A DNA stretch of 40,849 nt from an uncultured Acidobacteriota bacterium (GTDB taxonomy: Bacteria > Acidobacteriota > Terriglobia > Terriglobales > Acidobacteriaceae), in the NCBI GenBank assembly GCA_903851035.1, contig CAINND010000064.1:1-40849 (forward strand), given 5' to 3'. This document shows positions 40,422 through 40,849 of this stretch, one piece after another. The notes under the pieces were generated by a model. It saw only the letters and a list, made by a program, of their open reading frames with translations. It did no database searches and was not told the DNA's origin. Position 1 is the stretch's first letter, and each line of letters begins with the position of its first letter. Made by a program: the position numbers and the translations under genes.

Positions 40422-40769
40422 CTAGCTCTTTTTCTCCACGGTGCTGTTGCGCTTGCGCGACTCGGTCTTTGCAGTGGGCTTGGCGTCAGCGGGAGCCGTG
40501 TCCTTTTGCGTCGCGGGCTTAGCATCCCCCGTGGGTTTGGAGTTGGGCTTGGTTTTCTCCGTGGGCTTTAACGCCCTGGGTGCAAGCGGTTTGCGCGGAA
40601 TGGCCTTGATCTTGGACTCATCCACGATGGCCGTGCCTTCTGCTTTGAAGCCGGCGCCGGCGGGGATAAGCCAGAGATCGACCGTCTGTCCGGCTGCATC
40701 CGCCGTGCGAACCTCGATGCGTGCCGGGTCGATACCCTTCTCGCGGGTCAGGTAGTCCTTGCTGATGAT
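40422..40769 (-). pseudogene. C-terminal fragment of an OmpA-like protein, broken at its 5' side
   Basis: The frame is open for 115 codons but is closed upstream by an in-frame TAA at 40770-40772, and no proper start exists (only a GTG at 40625). The first residues, KDYLTREKGIDPARIEVRT, match the end of the OmpA peptidoglycan-binding fold, then come VDLWLIPAGAGF and VDESKIKAIPRKP as in acidobacterial OmpA-family proteins, and a Lys/Pro/Thr/Ala-rich tail. The expected upstream part of the domain is missing and replaced by AT-rich sequence. This is either a real disruption (insertion or deletion) or an assembly artefact at a contig end. Confidence 0.6.
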
Positions 40770-40849
40770 TTAGTAAACAACCCAGGCTCTTGGGTTAAAA
40801 CTATATGGTTGGATTCAACTAGTAGCTTAACCACTCCCAAAACAATGAC
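40770..40849. other. AT-rich terminal segment of unknown origin
   Basis: By hand count 31 of the last 79 bases are G or C, far below the rest of the window. It starts where the OmpA-like frame breaks. It contains an inverted repeat AACCCA/TGGGTT (40779-40784 and 40791-40796). No coding sequence is visible. Confidence 0.5.

Noticed and set aside
40104-40571. Plus-strand open frame of 140 codons over the cytochrome upstream region
   Set aside because: It runs through a terminator hairpin and opposite the OmpA-like tail, and the product has no recognisable feature.
40810-40849. Start of a 23S rRNA gene on the minus strand
   Set aside because: GGTTAAGCTACTAG resembles the 23S 5' end for about 14 bases, but the sequence that follows does not continue as 23S rRNA.

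Overview
The window is a gene-dense, GC-rich stretch (roughly 60% or more by eye) of a Gram-negative bacterium. Lipid A synthesis (lpxD), diaminopimelate-type peptidoglycan recycling (mpl, ldcA), a soluble lytic transglycosylase, lipoproteins and an OmpA-like tail show an outer membrane and a DAP-type wall. Gene content, the Lys/Ala/Pro-rich protein tails and several small lineage-type hypothetical genes fit Acidobacteriota (Acidobacteriaceae/Terriglobia) best. That assignment is an inference from gene content; there is no rRNA gene here. Both ends look like assembly ends: pnp is cut on the left, and the last 80 bases are AT-rich and break an OmpA-like gene.

Layout. 1-2235: end of pnp. 2366-9031 (+): an envelope cluster of mgtC, a dapF homologue, ldcA, mpl, an M61 peptidase and a PlsC acyltransferase, with overlapping or near-overlapping junctions. 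9033-11805 (-): lipoprotein, REC-PAS regulator, lpxD and a hypothetical gene. 12171-13907 (+): a CCA-adding/poly(A) polymerase-type enzyme with a long histone-H1-like tail. 13974-14893 (-): ECF sigma factor and soluble zinc-type anti-sigma factor. 15103-19081 (+): a GAF-like protein and a lytic transglycosylase. 19122-22479 (-): ileS-lspA. 22533-22699: tandem repeats. 22822-25838 (+): zinc-ribbon/TPR membrane protein coupled to a ClC chloride channel. 26357-27484 (-): truB. 27662-28414 (+): rhomboid. 28516-28827 (-): His/Asp/Tyr-rich exported protein. 29050-32295 (-): a pterin cluster of two PTPS/QueD paralogues, folE and two SDRs. 32425-35761 (+): GT4 glycosyltransferase, TlpA-like thioredoxin and a GT-C-like membrane protein. 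35882-38329 (-): copper P-type ATPase with YHS and heavy-metal-binding domains, divergent from a small cysteine-less HMA-fold protein. 38848-38924: tRNA-Arg(ACG). 39009-40103 (-): a tetraheme cytochrome c. 40422-40769 (-): broken OmpA-like tail.

How the genes may work together. LdcA and Mpl act on successive steps of murein tripeptide recycling. The dapF homologue beside them has serine at both positions where DAP epimerase needs catalytic cysteine, the strongest anomaly of the window. FolE plus two PTPS paralogues plus two NADP-type SDRs contains the three enzyme types needed for tetrahydrobiopterin, but the first two also serve queuosine synthesis. No mobile element, phage, CRISPR array or defence system was found.
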